From Rubrivivax sp. (lineage in GTDB: Bacteria; Pseudomonadota; Gammaproteobacteria; Burkholderiales; Burkholderiaceae_C), in NCBI GenBank assembly GCA_027487905.1, contig JAIYCR010000098.1, positions 1-64,000 on the forward strand: 64,000 nucleotides of DNA, in the 5' to 3' direction. The position numbers and the translations under genes were made by a program. The notes below the pieces were generated by a model that saw only the letters and a list, made by a program, of their open reading frames with translations, was not told the DNA's origin and did not search any database. This document shows, piece after piece, positions 40,230 through 49,798 of the stretch. Numbering within the stretch: position 1 is the stretch's first letter; each line of letters starts with the position of its first letter.

Positions 40230-43200
40230 TCACGGTGCGGGCTTGGCCAGGATGCGCTCTGGAATTCCTTCGGGAATGACCGTCACCGGTGTCTGCTTGC
40301 CTTGGGTCAGGCGCGCGACGCCCTCCTGCACGAAGGGGCTGAGGCTGCGCGTCGTCACCATGGGCGTCGTCGGCAGCCTGGCCTCGCCTCGCAGGCCAAG
40401 GGTCAGCATCTTGGTGAAGGCGCCATTGCCCCACTCCGTCAGTTCGTAGGACAGTTGCCGGCCCGTGCTGGAGGCAAAGACCGTCACCGCATTCTCGGGC
40501 GCCGACACGGTGTTCGCGAAGCGAGCGGTCTCGTTGGAGTCCCCGCCGAGCAGGCTGGCTGCTCCCCCGGCGAAACAGGTGTCCAGCATCAGCAGCGCCC
40601 GCCCGCGCAGGCCTGCCAGCGGGTGGGCGAACACGGTGCCCGGGATGGCCGTCTGGGTGGGACGCAGGGCGTCGAACTCCCAGGGCAGGAAGTGGTAGCG
40701 ACCATTCGGGTCGTTCACGCCGTGGCCGGCCAGGAAGACCACGCCCGCGTCCCGTTCCGTGACCTGGCTGGCCAGCCAGCGCATGGCCTCCTCGATCGGC
40801 CCGCGCTGAGCCTCGGCATCGGTGAGCACGCGAGCCTGAACGTCCTCGTAAAGCGCGCCCTTCTGCGCGCTCATCACCCGCACGAAGTCGTGGGCGTCCT
40901 TGGCGGGCAGCTTCAGGCGGATCGACGCATCGCGGTACTGCGCCACGCCGATCGCCACGATGAACAGCCGCCCGGCCGGTCCGGACGGCTCCAGCGGCGC
41001 GGCGCCCCGGCGGTCGATCACGTAGCGCAGCGGCTCGGACGACTCGTGCGAGGTTCGCGCCACCAGCTGCAGCAGCCGGCCGGAAGCGGGGGCCTGCACC
41101 ACCACCTCGCCGGCCGCCTGGCCATCCAGCGTGGGCGGCAAGGTCAGCGCCAGAGGCTCCACGAGCTGACCATCCAGACGGGTCTCCACCCGCAGCGTGT
41201 CCCGCGGACGGTCGCTGCGCAGCGAGAAGGGCAGCCGCAGGGGCTCGCCGCTGGCCGCCAGGCGCAGGGCCTGCAGCGGTGCGAGCACTGGCGGCAACTG
41301 GGCTGCGATGGCGGCGGTGATCTGGTCGACGGCCGTCGTGGCGCCGGTCAGCGCGGCACTGGGCGTACTTGGAGGCGCTGGCGGCGGTGACGGGGTCACG
41401 GTCGTCGTCGTGGAAGCAGGCCTGCCCTGCCGGGCCGCGTCCGCAGCTTCGACCGCCCGCTGCGGATCGCGCAGTGCCAGCACCCGGTCGATCACGTCCG
41501 GCCGGTGATAGGCGTCGCGGAAGCGGCCCACCGAGAAGTAGTCGGGCACGTCGCCGCCCGCGCGGTCCACGAGCCAGCCCAGCCGCGACTCCACCCCATG
41601 GCTCGCGTCGTAGTGGCCCGTGGGCATCCACAGCACCCAGCCATCGGCCATGACGAGGGCGGACAGCAGCAGGCTTCCGTCTGCCGCCCGCCACCAGCGC
41701 ACGCTGCCGTCGTTCAGCAAGGCGATCACCATCTGGCCGTCGGCGCTGGCGTTGACCGCCCTGACTTCGGTGGGCGTGCGGACGTCCCACACCACGCGCT
41801 GCTGACGGTCGATGCGTCGCAGCCCTTCACTCGTCGCCAGCACCAGGTCGCCACCGTCGCCGATGAAGGTCAGCGCGCGCGAAATCTCGCCGGTTGCCAG
41901 CGTGAGGCGGCGGCCGGCGACGTCGGGGCGGAAGTGGTCCTCGAAGTTGTTCGCCACTTCCAGGAGGCCCAGCCGAGTGCGAGGCTCGAGCAGGCCGGTC
42001 CTGAGGCCGGGGCCGAGGCGACGCTGCGCCAGCTCGAAGCTCACCGGCGTGCGTGCCTTGCCACGAACCCATCGGATCGTGCCCCCCTCCGCGCTGACCA
42101 GGAGCTCCCGGGCGGCCCGTTGAGCGAAGAAGTCCAGCCCGGCCGGCCCCAGGGTTCTGCCGGTGCCGTCTGCCACCACGCCCCAGGAACCCTCGAAGCT
42201 CGCCCAGACCACCTTCTCCTGCGGCACGCCGCTTCCCGGGGCCGCTTGTCTCACCAGGGTCAGGTCGGTGATGGTGTCCGCGGCGACGCGCTGACTGGCA
42301 AGAAGCGCGCCGGTCAGCGCATCGAAACGGTAGACGCGACCCTCCACTGATTCGGGTCGGCTGGTGGATCCGGCAGTGGTCAGCGTGAGCCCGTCCGAGG
42401 CGAATCGAACGGCCTGCGTGGTGCTGATCGGGTCCGTCGGACGGGGGTCGAGCACGTCATTGGGTGAGCGCAGCCGAAGCAGCTCCCGACCGGTGCCGAC
42501 ATCGAAGACGGCGGCGCCCGCGCCCGCGGTGAAGAAGCCTGCAGCCAGCCGGTCGCCCCGCGGTGACAGGTCGACCGAGAGGATGTCTGCACCGACGGAG
42601 AAGCGCTGGCGAGCCTGGACGCGCTGCCCAGCGGCTCCATAGACGGCCACGGTGCCATCCCGGGCCCCAGCCACGAGTTGAAGGCCGCGCGCGGAAAGGG
42701 CCAGGCAGTCGCCGTCGAAGCGGTCCTCGAACACCAGGGCGCCCGACTGGGTGTCGAACACCCGAAGCGCCCCCGGCTCCGCATAGCACGCGGCCAGCAG
42801 CTGGCCGTCGGCGGTGAAGGCCAGCCGCCGGACATGCGCACCCAGCGCGTCGAGGCGCCGGGCGAACTGCCCGTTGCTGGCGCGGAACATCCAGATGGAA
42901 GGGCCTGGCGGCGAGGCCGTGCTGCCGCTGCCGGCCACGGCGACCAGATCCTCGGACGGGTGGAAGGCTGCGCCGAACAGGCGCCCCGTCCGGGCAGGCC
43001 CGACCGGCGGGCGCAGCACCGCGATCGGACGTCCCTCCGAGAGCGTCCACAGGCGTGCGGTCTTGTCGTCCGACGCCGTGACCACCAGGTCGCGCCCGAC
43101 GTCCACCGCCAGCCGCATGATGGGCGCCGAATGCCCAGGGGCGTTGATCTGCAGCCAGGTGGCCGCCGGGACGCCAACGCCACTGAACACGAGCAGGCCG

Positions 43201-43286
43201 ACGGCGAGGGCCTGAAGCCCGGCGCAGGCGCTGCGCCACAGCGTCCGCCCTGTCACCCACCGTCGTTGTTCGGACCGTCCGCTCAC
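40230..43286 (-). CDS. Beta-propeller/caspase-like peptidase fusion
   Basis: A 1018-residue protein with a single N-terminal hydrophobic segment (signal or anchor, about residues 20-42). The middle (about 45-600) holds WD40-like repeats, e.g. G-H-S-A-P-I-M-R-L-A ... L-V-V-T-A-S-D-D-K-T-A-R-L-W and L-A-A-G-F-F. The C-terminus is a caspase-like C14 domain: catalytic His at about 855 (F-L-A-G-H-G-V-N) and Cys at about 904 (L-M-L-D-T-C-F-A-G-G). It starts at GTG overlapping the stop of the upstream giant lipoprotein gene, so translation is coupled. It is the last gene of the cluster. Substrate unknown. Confidence 0.85.
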   Translation of the reverse strand: MSGRSEQRRWVTGRTLWRSACAGLQALAVGLLVFSGVGVPAATWLQINAPGHSAPIMRLAVDVGRDLVVTASDDKTARLWTLSEGRPIAVLRPPVGPARTGRLFGAAFHPSEDLVAVAGSGSTASPPGPSIWMFRASNGQFARRLDALGAHVRRLAFTADGQLLAACYAEPGALRVFDTQSGALVFEDRFDGDCLALSARGLQLVAGARDGTVAVYGAAGQRVQARQRFSVGADILSVDLSPRGDRLAAGFFTAGAGAAVFDVGTGRELLRLRSPNDVLDPRPTDPISTTQAVRFASDGLTLTTAGSTSRPESVEGRVYRFDALTGALLASQRVAADTITDLTLVRQAAPGSGVPQEKVVWASFEGSWGVVADGTGRTLGPAGLDFFAQRAARELLVSAEGGTIRWVRGKARTPVSFELAQRRLGPGLRTGLLEPRTRLGLLEVANNFEDHFRPDVAGRRLTLATGEISRALTFIGDGGDLVLATSEGLRRIDRQQRVVWDVRTPTEVRAVNASADGQMVIALLNDGSVRWWRAADGSLLLSALVMADGWVLWMPTGHYDASHGVESRLGWLVDRAGGDVPDYFSVGRFRDAYHRPDVIDRVLALRDPQRAVEAADAARQGRPASTTTTVTPSPPPAPPSTPSAALTGATTAVDQITAAIAAQLPPVLAPLQALRLAASGEPLRLPFSLRSDRPRDTLRVETRLDGQLVEPLALTLPPTLDGQAAGEVVVQAPASGRLLQLVARTSHESSEPLRYVIDRRGAAPLEPSGPAGRLFIVAIGVAQYRDASIRLKLPAKDAHDFVRVMSAQKGALYEDVQARVLTDAEAQRGPIEEAMRWLASQVTERDAGVVFLAGHGVNDPNGRYHFLPWEFDALRPTQTAIPGTVFAHPLAGLRGRALLMLDTCFAGGAASLLGGDSNETARFANTVSAPENAVTVFASSTGRQLSYELTEWGNGAFTKMLTLGLRGEARLPTTPMVTTRSLSPFVQEGVARLTQGKQTPVTVIPEGIPERILAKPAP

Positions 43287-46200
43287 TGCCAGGCGCCATT
43301 CGGTCGGGCGATCAGCACGCCGCCCGGGAGGGTGATCGCGAGCGTCCCTCGCGCTTCGTCGACCCAGGCGATGTCCCGCGGGAAGCGGACAGCCCCGGGC
43401 AGCGCGCCGGCGATGGACGCGGCCGTCCCGTTGCCGACCACCGTCGTCACCACGCCGTCGGGCGTCATCCGCCGGATGCGGTGGTTCTCGGTGTCGGCGA
43501 TGAAGAGGTTGCCGCTGCCGTCGATGGCCAGTCCATCGGGAAAGCGGAAGCGCGCACTGCTGCCGGTCGCGTCCACCATGCCGGGTACCCCTGCGGTGCC
43601 CGCGATCGTGGTCACCCCGCCGGTACCCAGCGCGATCCGCCGGATCGTGTGGTTGTTCGTGTCGGCGACGTACAGCAGGTTGCGTGACACGTCCACCGCG
43701 ACCCCGCGGGGCCCATGGAAGCGAGCCGCCGCCCCGGTGCCGTTCGCGCTTCCAATGGACAGAGCGGTACCCGCCACGGTGGACACGCCGGTGGTCAGCG
43801 AATAGAGCCGGATCACATGGTTGGCTGTGTCCGCGATGTACGCGTTCCCATTCGACAGCGCAGCGACCCCCCGCGGTTCGTTGAACCGACTCGCCGAAGC
43901 GGTGCCGTTGGTCGATCCGCTCGTGCCGACGATGCCCGCGAGCGTGTCCACGGTGCCGGCACCGACCTGCAGCCTTCTCAGCGCGTTGCGGTCGGTGAAG
44001 TAGATCGTTCCGCCGCCAGTCCCGGGAAGGGCGCTGAAGCCGTTCACGTCGGTGAAGGTGGCGCCTGCCAGGGCGAAGTTGGGGGCACCTGGGCCGGCCA
44101 GGGTGGAGACGTTGGCTCGATCGCTGATGAAGCGCACGAGGCCGCCCGCGCGGTCCATGACGATCAGGTCCTCCGCGCTGAAAGGCACGATCCCGCGAGC
44201 CTCCTGGAAGCGAGCGGCCGTACCCAGGCCATTCACCGGTGTCGGGGAGCCGGTGGTTTCAGTGGTTCCCGCCAGCAGACTCAGTTGCCCCGCAGTGCCG
44301 AGCACCAGCGATCGGGCACGGACCCTCTGGGTCAGGAGGGTTCTGGGAGGGCTGGCCGTGTCCGTGACGACGAGGTCGATCTCATCGGCCACATTGTCGA
44401 TCTGCACCGACCAGGTCGAGACCTCGGGCAGCGTGTTCCTCGGAAACTCCCGACTCTCATTGACCGTCACCGTCGGCACCGGCTGGGTGCCGACTGCACC
44501 GGGCGACGAGACGTTCACCACGGTGAGGCGAGCCTGTGCGTTCTCGACCACCACCTGATTCCACCGGAGCTCCAGAACCAAGGGCGAGATAGAGCTCGCC
44601 AGCGATCTGACGCTGCTCGACAGCCGAAGCGGAAGTGCGCCGGTTTGAGGTGTTCCGTCCGCATTGAACTCGGTCGAGTCCGAGCACCAGGTGTTGCCTC
44701 GATCGCTCCCGGCCGAGCCGCCCGTGCCCAGGGGATCTTCCGCAGGGCTCTTGCCCGTTCCGGCATTGCAGGCCCGGATCGTGTAGCTCACCCCGGCCGT
44801 CGTCGGCAGCAGCACCCGGTACTGAGACTGGGCACGGGCGACGATCTCGTTGGACAGGCGGGTGAGGTCGTTGGTGGTCTGCGAGCTTCTGCGAATGACC
44901 TGGTAGTAGCCGACATCGCCATTGAGCCCGGTGCCGGCTGTGGTGTGCCCGGTCCAGCGCAGCTCCAACTGACCGTTCGAAACCCGGGCGGAAAGGTTGT
45001 TTGCGCTGGTCCACTGCGGGACTGCCCCCGGTGCTCCCGCGGCCCCCGCCGAGCCGCCATCGCCGGAGGAGCCGCCGCCCGTTCCATCACCCCCCGCCCC
45101 CCCGCCGAAGTCGAAGGTCAAGGCGGCGTCGAAGAGGGTGGAGACCGAGGTGTTCTGCTGCAAGGTCTTCTGGGCCTGGTCCCGTGCGGTGCCTGCGGCG
45201 ACCTGTGCGGCGATGGTCCCGGCGGTGCCAGCGGGGACGTTGATCACGGCGCGCCAGGTTCGGGCGTCCAGTTGGCTGAAGCTCGCGACGCTGGCACCTG
45301 TGGGCAGGGTGAAGGCCACCGAACTCTGGCTGAAACCGGTGACGGGCTCGCTCCATTCGAAGCGCAGCCCGACTTGCGTGTTGCCTGTCAGGCCGGTGTT
45401 GTCCGTGCTGATGGAAAGCGTGGGCGGCGCCAGGTCGGTGTTGAAGGCGACTGGGGCGCTGCTGCTGGCGGCCGGCGGGTTGCCGAAGAGATCGCGCACG
45501 GCGTCGACCGAGATGCTCGCGCGCAGGCTGCCCACCGCATCGGCGGGTGGTGTGACGACGAGCCGGTAGACCGTGTCGGAGACCTGGGTGAAGGCGCCCC
45601 GGGTTCCCCGGTCCAGGCCCACCGCGTCGGGCCCGAAGCCGGTGACGGGTTCGGTCCAGGTGAAGCTGAAGCTGATGGGCCCGGTGGCCGTGCCGGCGGC
45701 ATCCGAGGCGATGCTGACCTGGGGCGGCACCGAGTCCACGGTGACGCTGCGGGTGGTGGGCGAGGTGGTGTTGCCCGCGCCGGTGACGAAGGTGGCCGAG
45801 ACGGTGACGCTGCCCGCAGTGGGCCAGGCGGCGGTGGGGACGTTCAGGCTGAAACTGCGGTCGGCGCCTGCGACCACGGTGCCGGTGAAGCCGGTGCCGC
45901 TGCCCGTGGCCGGCAGGGAAATGGTGACGGTGCGGCCGGCTTCGGAGATGGAGCCGCGCACGGTGACGCCAGCGCCCGCGCTGCGTTCGGCGGCGTTCAG
46001 CCGGTCGTCGCCAGAGATGGGGGCGAGCGTGAGGATGCCCGGGCCGATGGGCGCGACGCTCAGCTCGGAGGCGGCTGTGACCTGGCGTGCCCCGGTGCCG
46101 TCGGTCTGCCAGCGGGCGTTGTCGGTGGTGGCCGTGGCCAGGCGGGCCTGGAAGAGGCCGGGGAAGTCGCGCTGGGCGCTGCGGGTGGGGGGCAGGCCCT

Positions 46201-48175
46201 GCAGTCGGGTGGGTGCCTGAGCGGCCAGCACGGCGTCGGGCTGGCCGGCGGTGCCGGGCACGACGGGCGAGCCCCAGAAGAAGACGGCGCCGTCGCGGTC
46301 GACGGCGAGGAAGCCCTGGCCGGCGCTGGCGATGGAGACGATGCGGGCGAGGCCGGGCACGGCGGCGGCGAAGCCGCGGGAGGCGCCGGGCGCGCCCAGG
46401 GCGCCGAAGCGGTTGTCGCCCCAGGCCCAGACGCTGCCATCGGCGCGCAGGGCGGCCATGGCGGCGTCGCCTGAGGCAGGAACGACGGCGGCCAGTGCGG
46501 AGACCGAAGTGAGGGCTTGGCCACCGGCCTGTTGAACTGCGGCTGGCAGAGCTTGGGTGGCGGCGGCCGTGCTGCTGCGGCCGAGCGCGTCTGCCCCGCT
46601 GCCGAAGCCGAGGATCGTGCCGTCGGCCATCAGCGCGTAGGACAGATCCCCGATGGCAAAGACGCTGCGCACAGAAGTGAGGCCTGCCACACGCTGGGGC
46701 GTGGGGGATGTGCCGAGCGAGCCGAGCTGCCCACCACTGCCGTCACCCCAGCCAAGCACGCCGCCGTCGGCCATGCGGGCCAGGCCGTGGGCGCGACCCA
46801 GGGCGATGGAGCTGGCGCCTCCCAGGGCGCTTACTTCGGTGGGCGCTGCAGCGTTGACACCCAGCCCCAGGCCGACCAGGCCGCTGCCCCCGCCCTGCCC
46901 GAGCGCGAAGATACGGCCATCCTCGGCCTGCAGGAAGACGGCCGTGGCGGGCGCTGTACCCGCGAAGAAGCTCTGCACGAAGCGGCCCGGCCAAGCGGTG
47001 CCGGGGCTGCCGTCGGCGTTGATGGGTGCGGCATGACCGTCGCGGCCGAGCCGCACGGCGGCCGGGGTACCGCTGGTCTGTCCGAGTGCGGCCAGTCCCA
47101 GGGTGTCGGGCAGACGTTCCGTCAGTGTGGCGGACGCTTGGCGGCGAGCGGCGACCGAGAGCGCTGCATCCAGGGCACTGGCCAGACGACCAGGGTCGTA
47201 AGCGGCGGCGCCCGCCGCCGCCACCGAAGCACCTGAGGGGTCCAGCCCGTCCACGCGACCGTCGGCCGCATCGCGGGCGATCTGGCTCGCCACGGCCAGC
47301 GCGGGCGAGGCGAGGCCCGGGTTGTAGAGCGCGGCCTGGGTACCCAGGCCGAGCAGGGCGAGGGTGTAGCGGTCGCCGGCCCGGTCGGCGAGCAGACCCG
47401 TAGGGGGGGATGCAGTGCCGACCAGGGCCGGCACCTGCAGCAGCGAGACGATGCCCAGGTTGGTGGGGAAGAGGGCCTTGTAGGGGCCATCCAGCACCCG
47501 CTGGTGGGCAGCGTTGATGACCGCAGCCGCGGGCAGGGCAGGGCCTGCGGCGAGCGCGCTCAGGCGATCAGCCGCCGTGGCCAGTGCGCCGGCGTCGACC
47601 ATGGTCGTGGGTGGCCCCAGAAGCTCCCGCGCGGCAGCCTCGGTGAAGGGGGTGACACCGATGTTGCGGTCGAGCATGGGCACGAGCGCGCGCAGCGTCT
47701 CGGTGGCCGGGATGGGCAGCGTGACGGGTGCGCCCGGGCGGCTGGCATCCACCGTGGTGGCCGTGGTCGATCCGGTGACGGTGACCAGGAAGGGGCCAGG
47801 AGCGCCGCAGGCGGTGAGCGTGGCTCGGCCATCGGGGCCGGTGAGGGCCTCGCCGATGGAGGAGCCATCGGCGCGGGAGACGGACACCCGCGCGCCCACG
47901 ATCGAGCCGCCGCCGAGCGTGGGTGTGATGCCCACACCGCCCTGGCCGTCCGCACCCGTGCCGAAGCCGCTGGCCGGCAGCACCCAGTCGGACGAGCCGG
48001 AAAAGGCGCTGCCCACTGCGGGCGTGCACGACGAAGCGGGTTCGGGCCCTGGGCCGCCGCAGGCCGCGAGCGCGACGACCAGCATCAGCGCAGAGGCCTG
48101 GACGCAGGATTTCAGCCCCCCCAGGCGGGCAGGCCGGGCGGTCGGGTGGGTATTGTCGAGGGTCATGTCGTGCAT
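43283..48175 (-). CDS. Giant lipoprotein with RCC1-like, Ig-like and NHL repeats
   Basis: A 1630-residue surface lipoprotein. Lipobox V-A-L-A-A-C at residue 39. Residues about 420-660 carry RCC1-like units (D-G-x-x-x-x-W-G-D-G/N), about 700-1060 two Ig-like units (V-D-S-V-P-P-Q-V-S-I, S-E-P-V-T-G-F), then a Gly-rich linker and a fibronectin-like part. The last 300 residues are NHL repeats such as A-R-F-x-x-P-x-G-V/L-A-V/I-D ... I-A-D-T-x-N-H-x-I-R. Both propeller types are binding platforms. It overlaps the downstream caspase gene by 4 bp and follows the small caspase gene after 27 bp. Start may be 48175 or 48166. Confidence 0.85.
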   Translation of the reverse strand: MHDMTLDNTHPTARPARLGGLKSCVQASALMLVVALAACGGPGPEPASSCTPAVGSAFSGSSDWVLPASGFGTGADGQGGVGITPTLGGGSIVGARVSVSRADGSSIGEALTGPDGRATLTACGAPGPFLVTVTGSTTATTVDASRPGAPVTLPIPATETLRALVPMLDRNIGVTPFTEAAARELLGPPTTMVDAGALATAADRLSALAAGPALPAAAVINAAHQRVLDGPYKALFPTNLGIVSLLQVPALVGTASPPTGLLADRAGDRYTLALLGLGTQAALYNPGLASPALAVASQIARDAADGRVDGLDPSGASVAAAGAAAYDPGRLASALDAALSVAARRQASATLTERLPDTLGLAALGQTSGTPAAVRLGRDGHAAPINADGSPGTAWPGRFVQSFFAGTAPATAVFLQAEDGRIFALGQGGGSGLVGLGLGVNAAAPTEVSALGGASSIALGRAHGLARMADGGVLGWGDGSGGQLGSLGTSPTPQRVAGLTSVRSVFAIGDLSYALMADGTILGFGSGADALGRSSTAAATQALPAAVQQAGGQALTSVSALAAVVPASGDAAMAALRADGSVWAWGDNRFGALGAPGASRGFAAAVPGLARIVSIASAGQGFLAVDRDGAVFFWGSPVVPGTAGQPDAVLAAQAPTRLQGLPPTRSAQRDFPGLFQARLATATTDNARWQTDGTGARQVTAASELSVAPIGPGILTLAPISGDDRLNAAERSAGAGVTVRGSISEAGRTVTISLPATGSGTGFTGTVVAGADRSFSLNVPTAAWPTAGSVTVSATFVTGAGNTTSPTTRSVTVDSVPPQVSIASDAAGTATGPISFSFTWTEPVTGFGPDAVGLDRGTRGAFTQVSDTVYRLVVTPPADAVGSLRASISVDAVRDLFGNPPAASSSAPVAFNTDLAPPTLSISTDNTGLTGNTQVGLRFEWSEPVTGFSQSSVAFTLPTGASVASFSQLDARTWRAVINVPAGTAGTIAAQVAAGTARDQAQKTLQQNTSVSTLFDAALTFDFGGGAGGDGTGGGSSGDGGSAGAAGAPGAVPQWTSANNLSARVSNGQLELRWTGHTTAGTGLNGDVGYYQVIRRSSQTTNDLTRLSNEIVARAQSQYRVLLPTTAGVSYTIRACNAGTGKSPAEDPLGTGGSAGSDRGNTWCSDSTEFNADGTPQTGALPLRLSSSVRSLASSISPLVLELRWNQVVVENAQARLTVVNVSSPGAVGTQPVPTVTVNESREFPRNTLPEVSTWSVQIDNVADEIDLVVTDTASPPRTLLTQRVRARSLVLGTAGQLSLLAGTTETTGSPTPVNGLGTAARFQEARGIVPFSAEDLIVMDRAGGLVRFISDRANVSTLAGPGAPNFALAGATFTDVNGFSALPGTGGGTIYFTDRNALRRLQVGAGTVDTLAGIVGTSGSTNGTASASRFNEPRGVAALSNGNAYIADTANHVIRLYSLTTGVSTVAGTALSIGSANGTGAAARFHGPRGVAVDVSRNLLYVADTNNHTIRRIALGTGGVTTIAGTAGVPGMVDATGSSARFRFPDGLAIDGSGNLFIADTENHRIRRMTPDGVVTTVVGNGTAASIAGALPGAVRFPRDIAWVDEARGTLAITLPGGVLIARPNGAWQ

Positions 48176-48202
48176 CGCCTTGCTTGCTGGGCCGCTGCGG
48201 CC

Positions 48203-49120
48203 TCACCGGGTGCGGGCCAGGTCCACCGCGAGGCCTGAACGCGCAGGCTCGCAACGGCCCTGCGGGCCCGGTACCAGGCAGTAATCGCCGACCAGGCTGC
48301 TGGTTTCCCAGGGCACCTGCCGGTTCGAGGTCTCCCGGGCCACGGCCGTGCGCACCCGCTTGAACAGGGCTTCCACGGGCACTCCCACATCGTCCAGCGC
48401 TGCGGCCAGGTGCCGGGTGTAGACGCTGTTGCCCAGCTTGCCGCCGTCCTCGGCGACCGACCCGGGGGAGGTGGCGAAGGCGATCAGCGTTCCCTGGGGC
48501 TGCGGACCGGCGCGCAGCCCGGGCGCCAGCCAGCCGGACACCGATCGGGCGCCGCCGGCGCCCACGGCGCGTACCGGAAACGGCTGGTTCCGGCAGGCAT
48601 CCAGCACGAGGATGTTCACGCCTTGGGGAAAGCGCGACAGCTGTTCGCCGACCTCGCTGATGTCCAGCCCCTGACGCGGGACGTCGTCGACCGAAGCGAT
48701 GTCGGCGTCGATGGGCAACAGGTAGTTTCGACCCCGCCATTGGGAGCCGTGGCCGGCGAAGTAGAAGAACCGGCTGGCCGCGTCGCGGCCGTCCATCAGC
48801 CACTGACGCAGGCCCGAGCCCAGGCGTTCGCGGGTGGCGTCCTCCAGGCGGGTGACTTCGAAACCGATTCGCTCCAGCGTCTGGGCGACCAGCCGCGCGT
48901 CGCGCACCGCGTTCTGCAAGGCGGCCAGCGGGTAGGCCGCGTTGCCCACGACCAGCGCCGAGCGCCGGGCCGAACCCGGCACGCCGGCCAATCCCGGGGT
49001 CTGCGCGCGCGCCGCCGGCGCGGCGCGGCCTCCCGCCAGCGCCACGAATGCCGTGGCGGCGGCAAGCCGCAACCAGGGCCGACGCCGCAGGGGTTCGTGG
49101 AGCGTGCCGTCCATCGTCAC
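48203..49120 (-). CDS. Caspase-like (C14) peptidase
   Basis: A 305-residue exported caspase-like protein. After a signal region (A-A-A-T-A-F-V-A-L-A-G-G ... A-R-A-Q) the p20-like domain starts with R-R-S-A-L-V-V-G-N-A-A-Y. The dyad is complete: His at 124 (F-A-G-H-G-S-Q) and Cys at 176 (L-V-L-D-A-C-R-N-Q). The end has G-D-Y-C-L-V-P. Start is GTG (49120) or ATG (49114). It follows the anti-sigma gene after 3-9 bp. Substrate and target unknown; location probably periplasmic. Confidence 0.85.
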   Translation of the reverse strand: MTMDGTLHEPLRRRPWLRLAAATAFVALAGGRAAPAARAQTPGLAGVPGSARRSALVVGNAAYPLAALQNAVRDARLVAQTLERIGFEVTRLEDATRERLGSGLRQWLMDGRDAASRFFYFAGHGSQWRGRNYLLPIDADIASVDDVPRQGLDISEVGEQLSRFPQGVNILVLDACRNQPFPVRAVGAGGARSVSGWLAPGLRAGPQPQGTLIAFATSPGSVAEDGGKLGNSVYTRHLAAALDDVGVPVEALFKRVRTAVARETSNRQVPWETSSLVGDYCLVPGPQGRCEPARSGLAVDLARTR

Positions 49121-49123
49121 GCC

Positions 49124-49798
49124 TCAATGCTCGGACCGGACCGGACCGGGTTCGATGGACGAGGTGGCGACGGCCGGGTCGGCGCGCAGGCGCTGCTGCA
49201 CCAGGGCCAGATCGTCCGCGGAGCCTGCCAGCGGCGCGAGCCGGTACTCGCCCACGGGGTTGGGTCCGGCGACGATCTCCAGCCCCTCGCGACGAAGCAG
49301 TGCACGCAACGCGGCCTCGCTGATGCCGTCACGGAACATCACCCGCAGATGAGGGCTCGGGTTGACGGCAGGAGCCGCCGAGGGCGGGGCGCCCGAGCGG
49401 AGCAGCCGATGCTCGGCCTCGACCGATGGGTCGGACAGAAGCGACGCGATGACGACCGCCTGGACCGCGACCACACCGGCAGCCAGCGCCAGTGGCGGCG
49501 TGAGCCAGCTTCGAAGGGTGTCGAGCCAGCCCGACCGGGTGTCCGGTGCGGCCTGTGCGGGCCGCGTGGACGAACGACGGTCGGCCCGCAGCAGTCGCTC
49601 CAGGTGCTGGCCGCCGGCGTCCACCGGCGAGCGATCCGCCTGTTGCCGCACCGATTCCCGCAGCCGCAGGGTCCAGCGCATCTCGCGCTCGAGATCGGGC
49701 GCACCGTCCATCAGCCTGGCCAACGCCGGCCCGGGCCTGTGCGACGGGTCGGTTCCATTGACGATGAAGGGCAGGTCCGCTGGGTCGGGCAGGCTCAT
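49124..49798 (-). CDS. Probable anti-sigma factor (membrane, no Zn motif)
   Basis: A 224-residue protein whose ATG overlaps the sigma gene stop (ATGA). The N-terminal about 100 residues are cytoplasmic and charged, one TM segment follows (about 103-125: L-T-P-P-L-A-L-A-A-G-V-V-A-V-Q-A-V), and the C-terminal about 95 residues are periplasmic (L-R-V-M-F-R-D-G-I-S-E-A-A-L-R-A-L-L). No Cys, so the zinc anti-sigma motif is absent. Position, overlap and one-TM layout suggest an anti-sigma factor; sequence alone does not prove it. Confidence 0.65.
   Translation of the reverse strand: MSLPDPADLPFIVNGTDPSHRPGPALARLMDGAPDLEREMRWTLRLRESVRQQADRSPVDAGGQHLERLLRADRRSSTRPAQAAPDTRSGWLDTLRSWLTPPLALAAGVVAVQAVVIASLLSDPSVEAEHRLLRSGAPPSAAPAVNPSPHLRVMFRDGISEAALRALLRREGLEIVAGPNPVGEYRLAPLAGSADDLALVQQRLRADPAVATSSIEPGPVRSEH

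Noticed and set aside
43715-46474. Long plus-strand frame opposite the giant lipoprotein
   Set aside because: Gly/Ala/Asp/His-rich shadow; the minus-strand frame has a lipobox, repeats and coupling with its neighbours.
40230-49120. Caspase genes as part of a CRISPR-associated or known anti-phage system
   Set aside because: No Cas genes, CRISPR repeats, nuclease or typical defence effectors are nearby; both caspase genes have export signals and lie with surface proteins.
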